Origin: Sarcophilus harrisii
Taxonomy: Eukaryota > Chordata > Mammalia > Dasyuromorphia > Dasyuridae
Assembly: GCF_902635505.1 (NCBI RefSeq)
Contig: NC_045429.1
Span: 426,649,669 to 426,713,668, forward strand
Reading direction: 5' to 3'
Length of the DNA stretch: 64,000 nt
In this document: one piece after another, positions 1 to 12,349 of the stretch
How the letters are laid out: the number at the start of each line of letters is the position of its first letter
How positions within the stretch are numbered: the stretch's first letter is position 1
Made by a program: the position numbers and the translations under genes
Notes under the pieces: model-generated
Seen by the model: the letters and a program-made list of their open reading frames with translations, nothing else
What the model was told of the DNA's origin: nothing
Databases searched by the model: none

Positions 1-959
1 GCAGACAAATACAAAGGCTAGAAAGAGACCATAATAACGTTTATGGGAGGAAATACAGGAACCAAAGGCAAAAAGGTGGTAGAGAGCACTTGTGTCATAG
101 GAACTGAGGGATGAATGCCCACTCAAACCTATCAAGAAAGGAGGAATGGTCAAGATTAATGAAAAGGAGACAGAAATGATATTAACATGAATATTAACAT
201 ATCATCATCAGAAGAAATAAACAAGGACTTTAGAAAATGGTCAACATTTTCAGACTGAAATGGAGGCGTGATGTAGTAGAATTGGAGAAATGTTACATAT
301 TCAGACATCTGCTGAAGTTCTCTTTCTGCCAAAAAGTCAAGTAACTAATAAATTCCTGACTTACTTTAATGATAATTCAACAGTTAAATATAGGAAATCT
401 AAGATGACAGGATAAAAGAATGACTGAATCAACCAGGGGAAAGTTCTGGGTTTGGTTTTATTTTTGAAAGATAGTAATATATGAATGAGAAAACAGAAGA
501 GTTGGCAAAGAAGGGAACCATTTTATTTTATTAGACTGGAGCAATGGGAGAGAGTGAGAGACCTAGTGAGAATTTGAACTATGAAGAATGGGAGCTTCAG
601 GAATTCTGAATGAAGAGAATCTATTATCTCAGCAAAGTAGGGGCCAAGGCCATTTTTTGAGACTGAGGTCATAGGGAGTGGAGTTAAGGGCTTTAAGAGA
701 GATTTGGGGAATATGATAGGGGAGCTAGAGGGTAATAAAAGGATAGTATTATAATGATGTAGCTCCCGTTAAGGTTAGATAACATGAATTTGCAAAGAAT
801 CCAGTCAACAAGGTTTCATAAATGCCCTCTTGTGGTTCAGAAGTAAGATTGGAGAAGATAAAGGTGATTCAGAGTTGAGAATTAGAAAAGGGGTAACAGT
901 AGAAGGAAATGAGGGTAAGGACAATGTATTTTTCTTTTCTTTTTTAAAATTAAAAACTT
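1..959. other. Intergenic stretch, nothing recognised
   Basis: AT-rich sequence without a convincing ORF or a repeat I can name. It probably contains old, decayed repeats. No exon-like conservation is visible. Confidence 0.4.
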
Positions 960-1540
960 TTAATGTATTTATTTTTTAAGATTTTTATTGCTATCTTTTG
1001 TTTTTATCAACTTCATTTCCAAATGTAGTCACTCCTACCTTTCTACCCAGAGCTGCATCCTTTATAAGAAAGAACAAAAAAAGAAAAGAACAAGAACAAG
1101 ATGAAGAAGGAGGGGAAAAAAGCAATTCAACAAAATTAACCAACACATTAATCAAGTCAGGCAGTATAAGCAATGCTTAGATTCTTAATACTGAGCATTA
1201 AAAAAAAGAGGGGGAGGAAAGGAAAGGTATATCTTCTCATTTTTCCTTTAGAGTCAAGCCTGGTCATTAAAATTACCCAGTGGTTTTTTTTTTTTCTTCT
1301 TTCCATTAAAAAAAATTGTAGTATACAATAATATTTGTGGCCTATTTCATCTTTTATATGTGTTTCTACATTTATGTTTTCCTGGTTGTTTACTTCAATT
1401 TGCAATAGTTCATAAATATCTAATCATGCTTCACTGTGCTCTTCCTATTAATTTTTTTACAGCATAGTAATATTATTTTACATGAATCTACCACAATTTT
1501 TTTTTTTTACCTGTTACACATTGGGCTTATGAAAAAAGTT
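960..1540 (-). repeat. Possible old LINE 3' end
   Basis: The layout resembles the clearer antisense L1 3' ends in this window: a T-rich start, an A-rich block near 1065-1110, then a block resembling the antisense end of L1 ORF2 near 1460-1530. Divergence is high, so the family is uncertain. Confidence 0.3.
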
Positions 1541-2049
1541 TTGTTATCTCAATCTCTTTTTGATCTCAATCATTTTTGAATCTGTCTCCTAACTCTCCCC
1601 TCTCCTTATCTTTTTTGTAATAAACAGTTAAATAAAAACAGTCAACACAGTTACAATATCTAACAATGTATATAACATTCTGGTTCCCTGATGTAACATC
1701 TCTCTACCAAAAGGAGGGAGATTTATTTTCTTGTTATTTCTTTAAGCCCCAAATTGGTTTTTATAATTAGACTTCAACTATATTTAAATGCTTTTTTATT
1801 TTCATTTATATTATTGTACTTGCATATATTAGTCCTGTTTCTGCTTATTTTATATTCTACATCAGTTTATACAAATTCCCATGTTTCTCTGAACTCCTCA
1901 TTTTGATCATTTTCATTGCCTAAAACTATTAGAGTTGTATATATATATATATAGTTTATACAACTAACCCCCAATTATGAGCACCCCCTTCATTTTCAGT
2001 TCTTTGTTTGCTACCTCAAAAGAGGACAATTTGTAGTAAAAATGGCTCA

Positions 2050-2175
2050 CTTTGTCCTAGTCATCTGTAAAAAGGGGATAATAATAGCACCTATCTCTCA
2101 AGGTTGCTATAAGAATCAAAAGAAATAAAAATTGTAAAGCATCTGGCATATAGTAAGTGCCATATGAATGTGTTT
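2050..2175 (+). repeat. MIR-type SINE, 3' part
   Basis: Contains the CORE-SINE tail pattern: a 'catctgtaaaaaggggataataat' type block, a block resembling 'ggttgctataagaatcaaa', and an ending like 'ctggcatatagtaagtgcc'. An old mammalian SINE fragment. Confidence 0.5.
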
Positions 2176-2179
2176 TTTA

Positions 2180-2668
2180 AAGTATAATTTTAAAAATTTA
2201 TTGTTTTCCTTATTTTTCTGGTAATACATGTACATTAATTTTTAAAAATACACATTTCTTTATGTATCATATTGGAAGAGAAAAATCACAACAAAAGGGG
2301 AAAACCATGAGAGAAAAAAAAAACAGAGGGGAAAAAAAGTGAACATAGCATGTGTTGATTTATATTTAGTCTCCTTAGTTCTTTTTCTGAATGCACATGG
2401 AGTTTTCTGTCCCAAGTTTATTAGGATTGCCTTGGATCACTGAACTGCTGAGAAGAACCAAGTCTTTCATAGTTGGTCATCACACAATCTGGCTGTTATT
2501 GTGTACAATGTATTCCTGGTTCTGATTGTTTCGATCAGCATCAGTTCATATTAAATCTTTCCAGGCCTTTCTAAAATCAGTTTATTCATAATTTTTTTAT
2601 AGAACAATAATATTCCATTACTTTCATATACCATAACTTATTCAGTCATTCCCCAATTGATAGCATAT
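2180..2668 (-). repeat. L1 LINE 3' end, 5'-truncated
   Basis: An antisense L1 3' end. Reading the minus strand gives the C-terminal end of ORF2 (from near 2660) followed by a 3' UTR and A-rich tail near 2180-2210. The same 3' UTR type recurs at 48985-49490 and, more diverged, at 4700-4960, so one L1 subfamily seeded all three. Confidence 0.75.
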
Positions 2669-2694
2669 GAATGTTTAGGATGATGATGATTTTT

Positions 2695-2840
2695 AGATGC
2701 CTCAGGCAGAGCATATGAATTTGAATCCTGACATTGCTGTTTTTTGTGTAATCTTGGGCAAATCACTTGATCTCTCTGAGGTCTAGTTTCCTCATCTATA
2801 AAATGAGACTAAATGATTTCTAACCTCTCTCCCATCTCCA
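2695..2840 (+). repeat. MIR SINE
   Basis: Shows the MIR core 'cttgggcaaatcacttgatc' followed by 'tagtttcctcatctataaaa'. Length and order fit a MIR lacking its very 5' end. Confidence 0.6.
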
Positions 2841-3334
2841 GATTTATGAGCCCATTAACCTTGATTCTCATTACCCTTCTCCCAAAGTAATGAAAGAAGA
2901 AGCCCCTGGAGAAAACTGTTCTCACTGGGGACCTACCCAATTACTCAGCAAACATTCAGAGGTCATTTACTCGGAATGGGAGAAATAAAAGTCCCAAATA
3001 CAGAATGAGATAGAGGTGGTGATATGAAGCTCCTTCAGTATTATGTAGCACAATAAACACTAGAACCAGAAGGTTTAATAAATACTTCAGTGTAAGACCA
3101 AAGGGCAGGTGGGGGATGGCGGAAGGCCTATGTAGACATTGTTTCTGTATTTGTATCCTAATCTCAAACTGCACCACATAAAGGGTTGTAGAGTTTTATT
3201 TTTAAAAATGTCAAACAGAATTTCTTCCCTCTGTTTTAAGAATTTCAGGACATCCTTTGATATAAGTGAAGAAAACCTAGAGTATCACAAAGCTAGGCTT
3301 AGGGATTTCAGGGCTATTAGTTCAAAGTTGAAGT

Positions 3335-3478
3335 ACTAGACAACCATAGTCAGAACCCTCTGTAAAACTTTGGGCCTCAATTTCTCTATCAGTAAATTGG
3401 GGACAAAAATTTTACTATCTCTTACTGGGTCTCCGAAAAATAAATAAGATGATCTGAAGGCTATTTCCTCCTTCACAC
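3335..3478 (+). repeat. MIR SINE, degraded
   Basis: Has a MIR-like 'gggcctcaatttctctatca' block and a downstream 'taagatgatctgaaggc' block. Strongly diverged. Confidence 0.45.
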
Positions 3479-3479
3479 T

Positions 3480-4262
3480 CTAGATATTTTCACTGGCTGT
3501 TACCCGGACTTGTAATATTCTCTTCCTCATCTCTACCTCCTGATTTCTCTGGCTTCCTTCAAGTCCCAGCTAAAATCCCATTCTGTTCTATAGGTGAGCA
3601 ACCTATAAAATTGTTTTTCCATACAGGGACAAGGCCTTAGAAAAAGGTCATGTTACCTGACTGAATTAGTTGTACAAGATAAAATACTGAGCCGCTGAAC
3701 TGATAAATTAATATAATCACCCCAAAACAAAAAGAGAGTTAAAGATAACTGCAAGCACTGAATGTGCATGCTTAATGAGTTAATTAATATTAACTTCTCC
3801 TTCCCAAAGGAATTTTCTGTCATTTTTGATCATGGGTTGTATGATGAGAGAAGGGGAACATGTCAATGAGGAACATTTAAAGGGAGGAACAAAAAAATCT
3901 GTTAATTTTATCATTTCCAGACAACTGGGGGGATAAGAGAAGAACCTTGCATCCAAAGACTGCTCCAAGTGAATCCCCCATTTCTTGAAAGAACCATTTA
4001 TAAACCAACTTATTTCATACATTCCAGAATCCTTTTTATCTTTGCAGCATATTGCCAACAATTCTATTCACTTTATTTCCTATGTATATCTTATTTGTAC
4101 ATGATTGTTTTTCATGCTATTCACACTCCCCCTTCCCTCCTCCCCACTCCAACTTATTTTCTTTCTGATAGTGGATACTATCTGTTACTTTCCCTTGTAT
4201 CCCCATCACTTAGTTCTATACCTGGCACATACTAAGCACTTAATACATTTTATTGACTGACA
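3480..4262 (+). repeat. L2 LINE 3' end, interrupted
   Basis: The segments 3480-3594 and about 4040-4262 match the L2 3' region: a 'ttccttcaagtcccagctaa' block at the left and, at the right, the L2 terminus 'cctggcacatactaagcact' with a tgactgac tail. About 430 bases between them do not look like L2 and may be an insertion of unknown origin. Confidence 0.55.
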
Positions 4263-4364
4263 GATCATAGGTAGAGAGTAAGTCACATACATACAAATAT
4301 GATCATTGTGTTTGTTTTACTTAACTATATTTCCTTGGTGGGGTAATCAAAGTATTATTTGAAG

Positions 4365-4695
4365 TGACTTTTTAAAATTTCAATATTTTATTTTCTAAAT
4401 ACATGGAAAGGTAGTTTTCAACATGCATTTTTGTAAGACTTTGTGTTCCAGATTTTTCTCCCTCCCTTGCTTACCTCCCCCCTCCCTCATCAAGGCAGAA
4501 AACAATCTGGTATAGATTAAATATGTGCAATTCTTTTAAACATACTTTAATATTTGTCATGTTGTGCAAGAAAAATCAGACCAAAAGGGGAAAAGCCATG
4601 AGAAAGAAAATAAAACAACAACAAATAGGTGAAAATACTAAGCTTTCATCTATATTCAATCTCCATAGTTTTCTCTCTAGATGTGGATGGCATTT
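4365..4695 (-). repeat. L1 LINE 3' end
   Basis: Antisense L1 3' UTR of a second subfamily, the one also seen at 45000-45560 (shared blocks 'gtagttttcaacatgcattt' and 'cttgtgttcca'-like). It directly abuts the next L1, suggesting one inserted beside or into the other. Confidence 0.7.
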
Positions 4696-4699
4696 GAAA

Positions 4700-5865
4700 T
4701 GATTTTTAAATAATTTATTTATTTTTAATATACATTGCTTTATGAATCATATTGGGAGAGAAAAATCAGAGCAAAAGGAAAAATCATGGGAAGAGATAAA
4801 AAAAAAAAAGATCAGAAAAAAGGAGTGAACATAGCATGTGTTGGTTTATATTCAACCTCCTTGGTTCTTTTTCTGCATGCAGATGGCATTTTCTGTGCAG
4901 TCTATTAGGATTACTTTGGATCACTGAACCACTAAGAAGAACCAAATCTTTCATTGGTTGATCATCGTATATTTTTGCTGCTTCACTTGTTCATCATTTT
5001 TTTAAACAGAACAATAATATTCCATTATCTTCGTCTACTACTTTTTCAGCCATTCCCCAATTGATGAGCATCCACTCATTTTCCATTTCTTTGCTACCAC
5101 AAATATTTTTTGCACATGTGGGTCCTTTTCCCACCTTTAGAATCTCTTTTGGATACAGACCCAGTGATGACACTGCTGAGTCAAAGGATATGCGGTTTTA
5201 TATTCCTTTGGGCATAGTTCCAAATTGCTCTCCAGAATGTTTGGATCATTTCACAACTCTACCACCAATGCATTAGTGTCCCAGTTTTCCCACATCCCCT
5301 CCAACACTGATAATTATCTTTTCTTCTCATCTTAGCCAATCTGAGAGGTGTGAAGTGGCACCTCAGAGTTGTTTTAATTTGCATTTCTCTAATCAATAGT
5401 GATTTAGAGCATTTTTTTATTGGACTACAAATGGCTTCAACCTTTTATCAATTGAGGAATGCCTTGTATTCTTATAAATGTAATACAGTTCTTTATATAT
5501 TTTAGAAATGAGACCTTTATCAGAAATACTGGCTATAAAACTTCTTTCCCAGCTTTGTACTTCCCTTTTAATCTTGTTTCTGTTGGCTTTATTTGTGCAA
5601 AATTTTTTAAATTTAATATAATCAAAATTGTCCATTTTGCCTTTCATAATGTTCTCTAGTTCTTCTTTGGTCATAAATTCCTCCCTTCTCTAGAGATCTG
5701 ATAGATAAATTATCCCTTGATCTCCTAATTTGTTTATAACATCATCCATCATCCCCAAATCATGTACCCATTTTAATCTTATTTTGTTATGTGGTGTGAG
5801 ATGTAGGTCTATGCCAAGTTTCTGACAAATTATTTTCCATTTTTGAAGTGATTTTCAATGTGATG
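4700..5865 (-). repeat. L1 LINE, ORF2 C-terminal part plus 3' UTR
   Basis: The minus strand at 5417-5674 reads an L1 ORF2 segment with SDKGLISKIYKELYYIYK, a conserved ORF2 C-terminal motif. Upstream, near 5760-5830, there is similarity to the LDPYLTPYTKI region of human L1. The end of ORF2 and the 3' UTR follow down to about 4700. The copy is 5'-truncated and has lost its full reading frame. Confidence 0.85.
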
Positions 5866-6788
5866 ACATCTTTTCTGAGAAGGTACAGTAGAGAGGTAAA
5901 GGAGAAACGATTCTTGTCCTAGCTTTCTGAATGATTGAAGCCCATATGGGGCCATGCCCAACCTTTTTGAGCTCTCTTTTCCTACTGGTAAAATGAAAAG
6001 GAATAACCAACAATAAAATTAGACTGGATTCATCTATCTGAATTTTTCCTCAGAGATTTATCAGCCTTTAAGTTGTCCCACCTGAGGAGAAGACAAAGAA
6101 GGGAATAGAGGGAAGAGAATCCGCATCTTCTAATTTTAAAAACTTCACGTCATTAAGAATTCTAAATCTTTCCTGTTTGAATTCAGTTCATTTCATCATG
6201 GTCAGTCCTCAAGAGAAATGGAGAACAATTCTTCCTTTCCCACTTTAGAATGAGTAACAAGCAAGATGAAATAGTGAACTTAATCCAAGGAGGCAAGTTT
6301 GATCTCACAGGAATTATTGAGACTTGATAGGATGAGACCCAAGACTGGAATATGTCTCTAGAAATTTTATTGTAATAGAATAGAAGAGAAAAACAGTAAG
6401 GACAAAAGGGAGGAGAATGGCATTACATAATAATAAAGCTCATTCGTTGAGGAAATTCAGAAGACAAGAGGGAGAGTGGAGAATATTTATGTGAAAATCA
6501 GTGGCCTACCTGTCTCAATTTCTCTCCACATGGGAGAGCTGGGAGCAGCGTGCCAGTAACCAGTGTACCTGAGTACGAGCACACTTCCAAGATGGAGAGC
6601 AAATTTTCAATTCTAAGCTCAATGTAACCTCTTTCCTTCTACCATCTTTCTCCCAGAAATCTTCACAAAGCAGCCCTTTAAGCTTCTGTTAAATGATGTC
6701 ACCAGATGATGAGTTCCAGGGTAATATCTCTCATTTTCAAGATAATAATGACAAAAGGTTACATTCCTACCCTGGACCATATATTTTT
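5866..6788. other. Intergenic stretch, nothing recognised
   Basis: No gene or clear repeat recognised. A weak MIR-like block ('tttcctactggtaaaatgaa') lies near 5975-5995. Confidence 0.4.
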
Positions 6789-6789
6789 T

Positions 6790-8040
6790 AGTCCCTTGAA
6801 AAATCTGACACTATTATTTGATATCCACTTCTCTCCAAGATTTCAGGGCATCATTCTCTGATCTTCCTCCTCCTACTATCTGAGTTTTCTTTGCTATATC
6901 CTCTTCCAGATCACTCTGACTATAGGTATCTCTCAGGGTTCTGTCCTGGGCTCTCTACTCTTCTCCCATTATACCACTTCACTTGGTGATCTCCTCATCT
7001 CCCAGTAGATTTAATTACCACCTCTATGATGATTCTCAAATCTACCTATACCGCCCTAACCTCTCTGCTCATCTCCAACTGCCTTTCAAATATCTCAAAC
7101 TATACGTTGAGTGGGCACCTTAACAGTCAACATGTCCAAACTCTTTCCTCCCAATCTCCTTGAACTCCATCTTCCCCGTTACTGCAGAGGGCAACCCCAT
7201 CTACCCAGTCCCTCAGGCTCAACCTAGATGTCATCCTAGAGTTCTGTCTCTCACCTCTCATATCCAATTGGTTCCACGGTCTGTCGATATCACTTTTGCA
7301 ACATCCCTTGATATGCCTTTTTCTCTCCTAGGACATTGCTCTGGTTCAGGCTCTCATGACCTCCCATCTGGACTATTGCAGTAATGTGCTGGTGCATCTG
7401 CCTGCTTTAAATCTCTTCCCACTCAAATCCATCCTCCATTCAGCCACCAAAGTAATCTTCCTAAAGTGAAGGTCCAACCATGTCATCCCCTTCATCAATA
7501 AACTCCTAGGCTCCCTTCACTTCCAAAATCAAATATGAAATCCTCTGTTTGGCATTCAGAGTCCTTCACAACCTAGCATCTATCCTACATTTCCAGTCTT
7601 CTTACTAGTTTTCCCCACTGTAGCCCCTCCTCATCATATACTCTTCAAACCAATAACACTGACTGGTCACTTTGCCTATTCCTATCAGAATTCATTCCAT
7701 TTCCTGGGCATTTTCTCTGACTCTCTCCCATACCTGGAATACTCTTCTACTTCATCTTTGCCTATTGACTTCTCTGGTTTCTTTTAATTCCCAATTAAAA
7801 TCCCATCTTCTATAAAAAGCCTTTCCCAATCTTTTTTAATTCCAGTGCCCTCCCTCTCTTATTTCCTGTTTATCCTGTGTATAGCTTGTTTATACAAATT
7901 TATCTGCATATGGTTTCCCCCATTAAATTATAAGTTCCCTAAGAGCAGGGTCTGTTTTTTGCCTTTCTTCATGTCCCAGGTGCTTAGCACAATTCCTAGA
8001 ACATAATATGAGCTAAATTAATGCTCTGACTGAATGAAAT
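6790..8040 (+). repeat. L2 LINE, RT end through 3' terminus
   Basis: About 1.25 kb of sense L2. Near 6930-6985 the plus strand translates to a GISQGSVLGPLLFSHYT-like stretch, the reverse transcriptase motif of the CR1/L2 clade. The order of the 3' region is the expected one, ending with the 'tgcttagcacaattcctaga' type terminus and a short tgactgaatgaa tail. Reading frames are broken throughout; this is an old fossil. Confidence 0.85.
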
Positions 8041-8169
8041 AAGTTTACTTGTCATTTTCTATTTGCATGGACATTTTTTTGTAACTAGCATTTGAGAGGG
8101 CATTAATCTGGCAGGTATAAACTAAGAGATACCCATCCTTTAAGGGATAATGACTAGGGAAGCAAGCAT

Positions 8170-8332
8170 CTTTTTTTTTTTTTTTTTATTAAAGTTTTAA
8201 GCCAATTAAGTGACTTGTCCATTATGTGACAGTCCACATAACTACTAAGTGTTTGAAGCAAGATTTGAACTCCAGTCCTTCTGACTCCAGGGCTATTGCT
8301 CTAACCTACTGTGTCACTTAGTTGCCCACCTA
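8170..8332 (-). repeat. Marsupial tRNA-derived SINE
   Basis: Starts with a T-run (the antisense poly-A tail) and ends with 'gttgcccacctagcag', the antisense of the SINE head. The internal B-box region reads 'gatttgaactccagtcc'. Confidence 0.75.
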
Positions 8333-9115
8333 GCAGCTATTAAACATGAAAATGTGCTCCTAAACTAGCAATATTTGGGGGGGGGGGGAATGCAGATAGA
8401 TAAAATTTGAGTACCTCTTTCTCAGAGGAGAGCAGGAAGCCGACGTCATGTTCCCTTATGTTTTCCACAGGTAGGAATCACAAAATGCCTTGAAGAAAGG
8501 TGGACAAGAATTCAGAGAAATCTATCAGTGCTTCCCCTTGAGCCAGTGGCAATACATATGGACTCCCCATGTGAATGTCCCTATTTTACATGGGCAGCAT
8601 CCATGCATATACTTGGTACAAGAGGAAGTACTCAAAAAAAGCAAAGAATGCAAAGCAAAGCTAGCTGTAACTATCAACAGGCTATCAGAGCAAACAGAAT
8701 TATAAATACCATCATACACACACCAAGACTAAAACAATACATGGGTGGTGTTCTACTACAAACATTACACAAGCACATGATTCAGTAAGTGTACCAGCAA
8801 AACCATAACAAACATTAACCCAGACAGGTAATAATTAACATGTGCAGTAACAAATACAAGCATTTATATGGAAGGCACACTTTAGGTCGGGACTCTATAC
8901 TACCACCACCTGGACACATGCTATCAGTTCAGATTCACCAGCACCATCATAAGTGAGTCTAGTGACTGGGCTGAGTTCTTCTGGAAGTTGTTGTTCTTTG
9001 CTTCAACATTATGAATAGAGGACTACTTCACTATCAGGATTCTTCTGCTCTGGGGATTTTTTTTACACTCTAGTGTCTAGGATGTCTTTTTTCTTCAAGT
9101 ATGGTTGTCTACTAA
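8333..9115. other. Unassigned intergenic stretch with a G12 run
   Basis: Twelve consecutive G lie at 8377-8388. Two overlapping short plus-strand ORFs (8490-8705 and 8528-8788) match nothing I recognise and lack coding features. I see no gene here. Confidence 0.4.
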
Positions 9116-9117
9116 TA

Positions 9118-9345
9118 GTATCTAGGTATCACAGTGGATAAAGTGCTGGGCCTGGAGTCAGGAAAACCTGAATTCAAATCTGTGTGACATCAGGCAGATG
9201 ACGCACTTTGCCTCAGTTTCCTCAATTGTAAAATGTAAACCATGACCACCTAGGGTTCTTGTAATGATCAAGTGGGATATCTGTAAAGTACACAGCATAG
9301 TATCTGGCATATAATAAGTACTATATAAATTTTAGATATTATTAT
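9118..9345 (+). repeat. MAR1/CORE-SINE
   Basis: Has the tRNA-related head ('cacagtggataaagtgctgg'), the B-box-like 'gaattcaaatc', a CORE block 'gcctcagtttcctcaattgt' and a MIR-like 3' end 'ctggcatataataagtacta'. A full-length-like marsupial CORE-SINE. Confidence 0.75.
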
Positions 9346-9440
9346 CATCTTCATTATTACATAATAATTATTATATAATTATACATGTACTATATTATCT
9401 ATCACATAAATAATTATATAATATATAACATTATTAATAT
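9346..9440. repeat. AT-rich low-complexity tract
   Basis: Almost pure A/T sequence of imperfect tat/taa repeats, adjoining the end of the CORE-SINE. Confidence 0.8.
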
Positions 9441-11440
9441 AGTGACATTAAATGTCCCTTTCAGAGGCTGTATCTGGTTTAGAAAGACTGAATAATTGAT
9501 GGTTTCATCATATAATTTCTTTCAGAAATAAATCTCTTGAGGTGAAGTGATGTTACTTGTTTGGCTTCTCTATCAGCTGTGACTATTTGTATCATTTTCA
9601 ACATGTCAATAGGTAAACATGGCTCTTGCCAAAATATAAACAAACATGGTATAAAGTCTGCAGCATCATTTCTAGTGGAATATATGTAATATATAATGTC
9701 ATATGTTAACTCCATTAAGATTAATATTCAAGTCTCAATATTCTCAACATTTTCATCAGCATTCAGTTGAAATGATCATGCTGTGTGTTTCTTTGTGGGT
9801 GGTTGAGTATAATTCTAGATTTTTAGGTATCTGCCAGAGACAACATTCCTTTGAGTAGCTTACTCTCAAAATGTTTGACTTGTTTTATCTCTCAGACCTG
9901 TGGAAGAGGAAGGAATTTATGACCAAAGAAGAACTAGAGATCATTATTGATCACAAAATAGAAAATTTTGATTATATCAAATTGAAAAGTTTTTGTACAA
10001 ACAAAACTAATGTAGACAAGATTAGAAAGAAAGCAATAAACTGGGAAAACATTTTTACAGTTAAAGGTTCTGATAAAGGCCTCATTTCCAAAATATATAG
10101 AGAACTGACCCTAATTTATAAGAAATTAAGCCATTCTCCAATCGATAAATGGTCAAAGGATATGAACAGAACATTCTCAGATGAAGAAATTGAAACTATT
10201 TCTAACCATATGAAAAGATGCTCCAAGTCATTATTAATCAGAGAAATGCAAATTAAGACAACTCTGAGATATCACTACACACCTGTTAGACTGGCTAAAA
10301 TGACAGGAAAAGATAATACGGAATGTTGGAGAGGATGTGGGAAAACAGGGACACAAATACATTGTTGGTAGAATTGTGAATATATCCAGCCATTCTGGAG
10401 AGTAATTTGGAACTATGCTCAAAAAGTTATCAAACTCTGCATACCCTTTACAGTGTTTCTACTGAGCTTATATCCCAAAGAAATCTTAAAGGGAAAAGGA
10501 ACTGTATGTGCAAGAATGTTTGTGGCAGCCCTCTTTGTAGTGGCCAGAAACTGGAAGCTGAGTGGATGCCCATCAACTGGAGAATGGCTGAATAAATTAT
10601 GGTATATGAATGTTATGGAATATTATTGTTCTGTAAGAAATGACCAACAGGATGATTTCAGAAAGGCCTGGAGAGACTTATACGAACTGATGCTGAGTGA
10701 AATGAGCAGGACCAGGAGATCATTATATACTTCAACAACAATACTATATGATGATCAATTCTGATGGTTGTCGCCCTCTTCAACAATGAGATGAACCAAA
10801 TCAGTTCCAATAGAGCAGTAATGAACTGAACCAGCTACACCCAGGGAAAGAACTCTGGGAAATGACTATGAACCACTACATAGAATTCCCAATCCCTCTA
10901 TTTTTGTCCGCCTGCATTTCTGATTTCCTTCACAGGCTAATTGTACACTATTTCAAAGTCCAATTCTTTTTGTGCAGCAAAATAACTGTTTGGACATGTA
11001 TACTTATATTATATTTATACTTTAACATATTTAACATATATTGGTCAACCTGCCATCGGGGGAGGGGATGGGGGTGGAAAGGGGGGAAAAGTTGGAATAA
11101 AAGGTTTGGCAATTGTCAAGGCTATAAAATTACCCATCCATATAACTTGTAAATAAGAATCTATTAAAAAAATTTTTTTGACTTGTTCAGAATGGATGCT
11201 GGCAAGAAAATCCATACATTGAAAAAGCTTTCTCCCAAAATACTTTGGCAACTGGATTCAGAGAATTTGTTATTAACAGAGCATTAGATACCTCCCTTAG
11301 CCTGGCACATAGCTCTTTGGTGGGAAAAGAAGAAAATGACCCTTTCCTTCAATTGCTCAATGCTAAGAAATCAGTGTTTCTGCATAAGCATCAAACCAAA
11401 CCAGTTTTGTATCTTACTGAAAGATGAGAAGTTAACTTTC
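9440..11440 (-). mobile_element. Ty3/Gypsy-type LTR retrotransposon fossil (integrase part)
   Basis: Two minus-strand segments, about 11190-11440 and 9440-9870, resemble the integrase core of Ty3/Gypsy elements. The first holds a DxIHSEQVKHFESKL-like block, the second a RNDAADFIPCLFIF / LPIDML block typical of the region after the catalytic glutamate. They lie in the expected order on either side of a later L1 insertion. The copy is broken and ancient, with no LTRs or gag seen. It could alternatively derive from a domesticated Gypsy integrase gene, but I see no sign of constraint. Confidence 0.55.
9885..11176 (+). mobile_element. L1 LINE, 5'-truncated insertion with target-site duplication
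   Basis: A 1.3-kb L1 3' end. The plus strand encodes the ORF2 C-terminal region (9919-10371: SDKGLISKIYRELTLIYK, REMQIKTTLRYHYTPVRLA, CWRGCGKTGTQIHCW, all matching the L1 ORF2 C-terminus). ORF2 continues in broken form to about 10760, then comes a 3' UTR and short A-rich tail. The 11-bp repeat tttgacttgtt flanks it at 9874-9884 and 11177-11187, the hallmark of target-primed insertion. The host sequence is a Gypsy integrase fossil. Confidence 0.88.
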
Positions 11441-12226
11441 AATTGGCTCTAGATCTTTAATCGTTGTGGGGAGAGTCCCACATTTTCTGAGAACTCTATA
11501 GTTACTAGGCTTTCCTTTTAATACATGAAGTTTGATTGTCTTTCTCTTTCTCTCTCTTTCCAACTCCCTTTGGATTTGAGGAGTAAGCACCAAGAGAATG
11601 TTTTTACAAATCTTTGGCAAGCAGCAAATTCTGATTGGCTTTATAAAATAGGCATAATTCTGTATTTGGGAGTGAGTGAGATCCATTGATGACAAATGAA
11701 ATTGGAATGAGAGTTATCTTAAAAAATGATGTTTTAGACATTGTGAATACTTAGTGACAGAAAGAAGTATCAATTATGCATTCTGAAATGCATCAACCCT
11801 TGGATTCCAGTAGAGAGATGCAACTAAGGAAACTTCATGAAGATTCCACAAAGAAATAAAAAGTCTTTCAGGGCCAAGAGTTGGAAAGTTCCCCTACCTT
11901 ATGTTTCAGCACCCTACTCCATGGTCATTGTATTTGTGGAAGAGTCTACCTTCGATTTTAGAGATAATATATGAACTGTTCTTGTTTCATTTTTAAAGTA
12001 AATTCCTTTTAAAAAATGCTAAATAACTCTGGTTGGCTGATTGTTAATGGGGAGCACACTGGTAGGAACTTATGAGCAACAATATTAGAAATTTAGCTCC
12101 TTAAGGTTATAGCCACACATCCCCAAAGCGCTCCATTTGGTTTGGTCTATCCCAAATAACAAATTTAAATGCAAGCTAGGGGAATGGCCCATGAGGGTGG
12201 GCAATGCTACATAATATCTACTTTTA
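11441..12226. other. Intergenic stretch, nothing recognised
   Basis: No repeat family or gene is recognised; short ORFs only. Confidence 0.4.
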
Positions 12227-12227
12227 G

Positions 12228-12349
12228 GAGCAGGTAGGTGGCATTGTGGTTAGAATACTGGCCCAGGAATCAGAAGAACATGACTTTAAATCTGGCCTTA
12301 GACACTTACCAGCTGTGTGACCTTGGATAAATCACACAAAATTTTAAAA
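12228..12349 (+). repeat. Marsupial tRNA-derived SINE
   Basis: Degraded copy with the head 'gcaggtaggtggcattgtgg' and the body 'agctgtgtgaccttggataa'. Imperfect flanking repeats (atctacttttag / atctactcttaag) mark the insertion. Confidence 0.7.

Noticed and set aside
8490-8788. Two overlapping plus-strand ORFs of 71 and 86 codons
   Set aside because: No known domain, no splice or promoter context, and ordinary intergenic composition.
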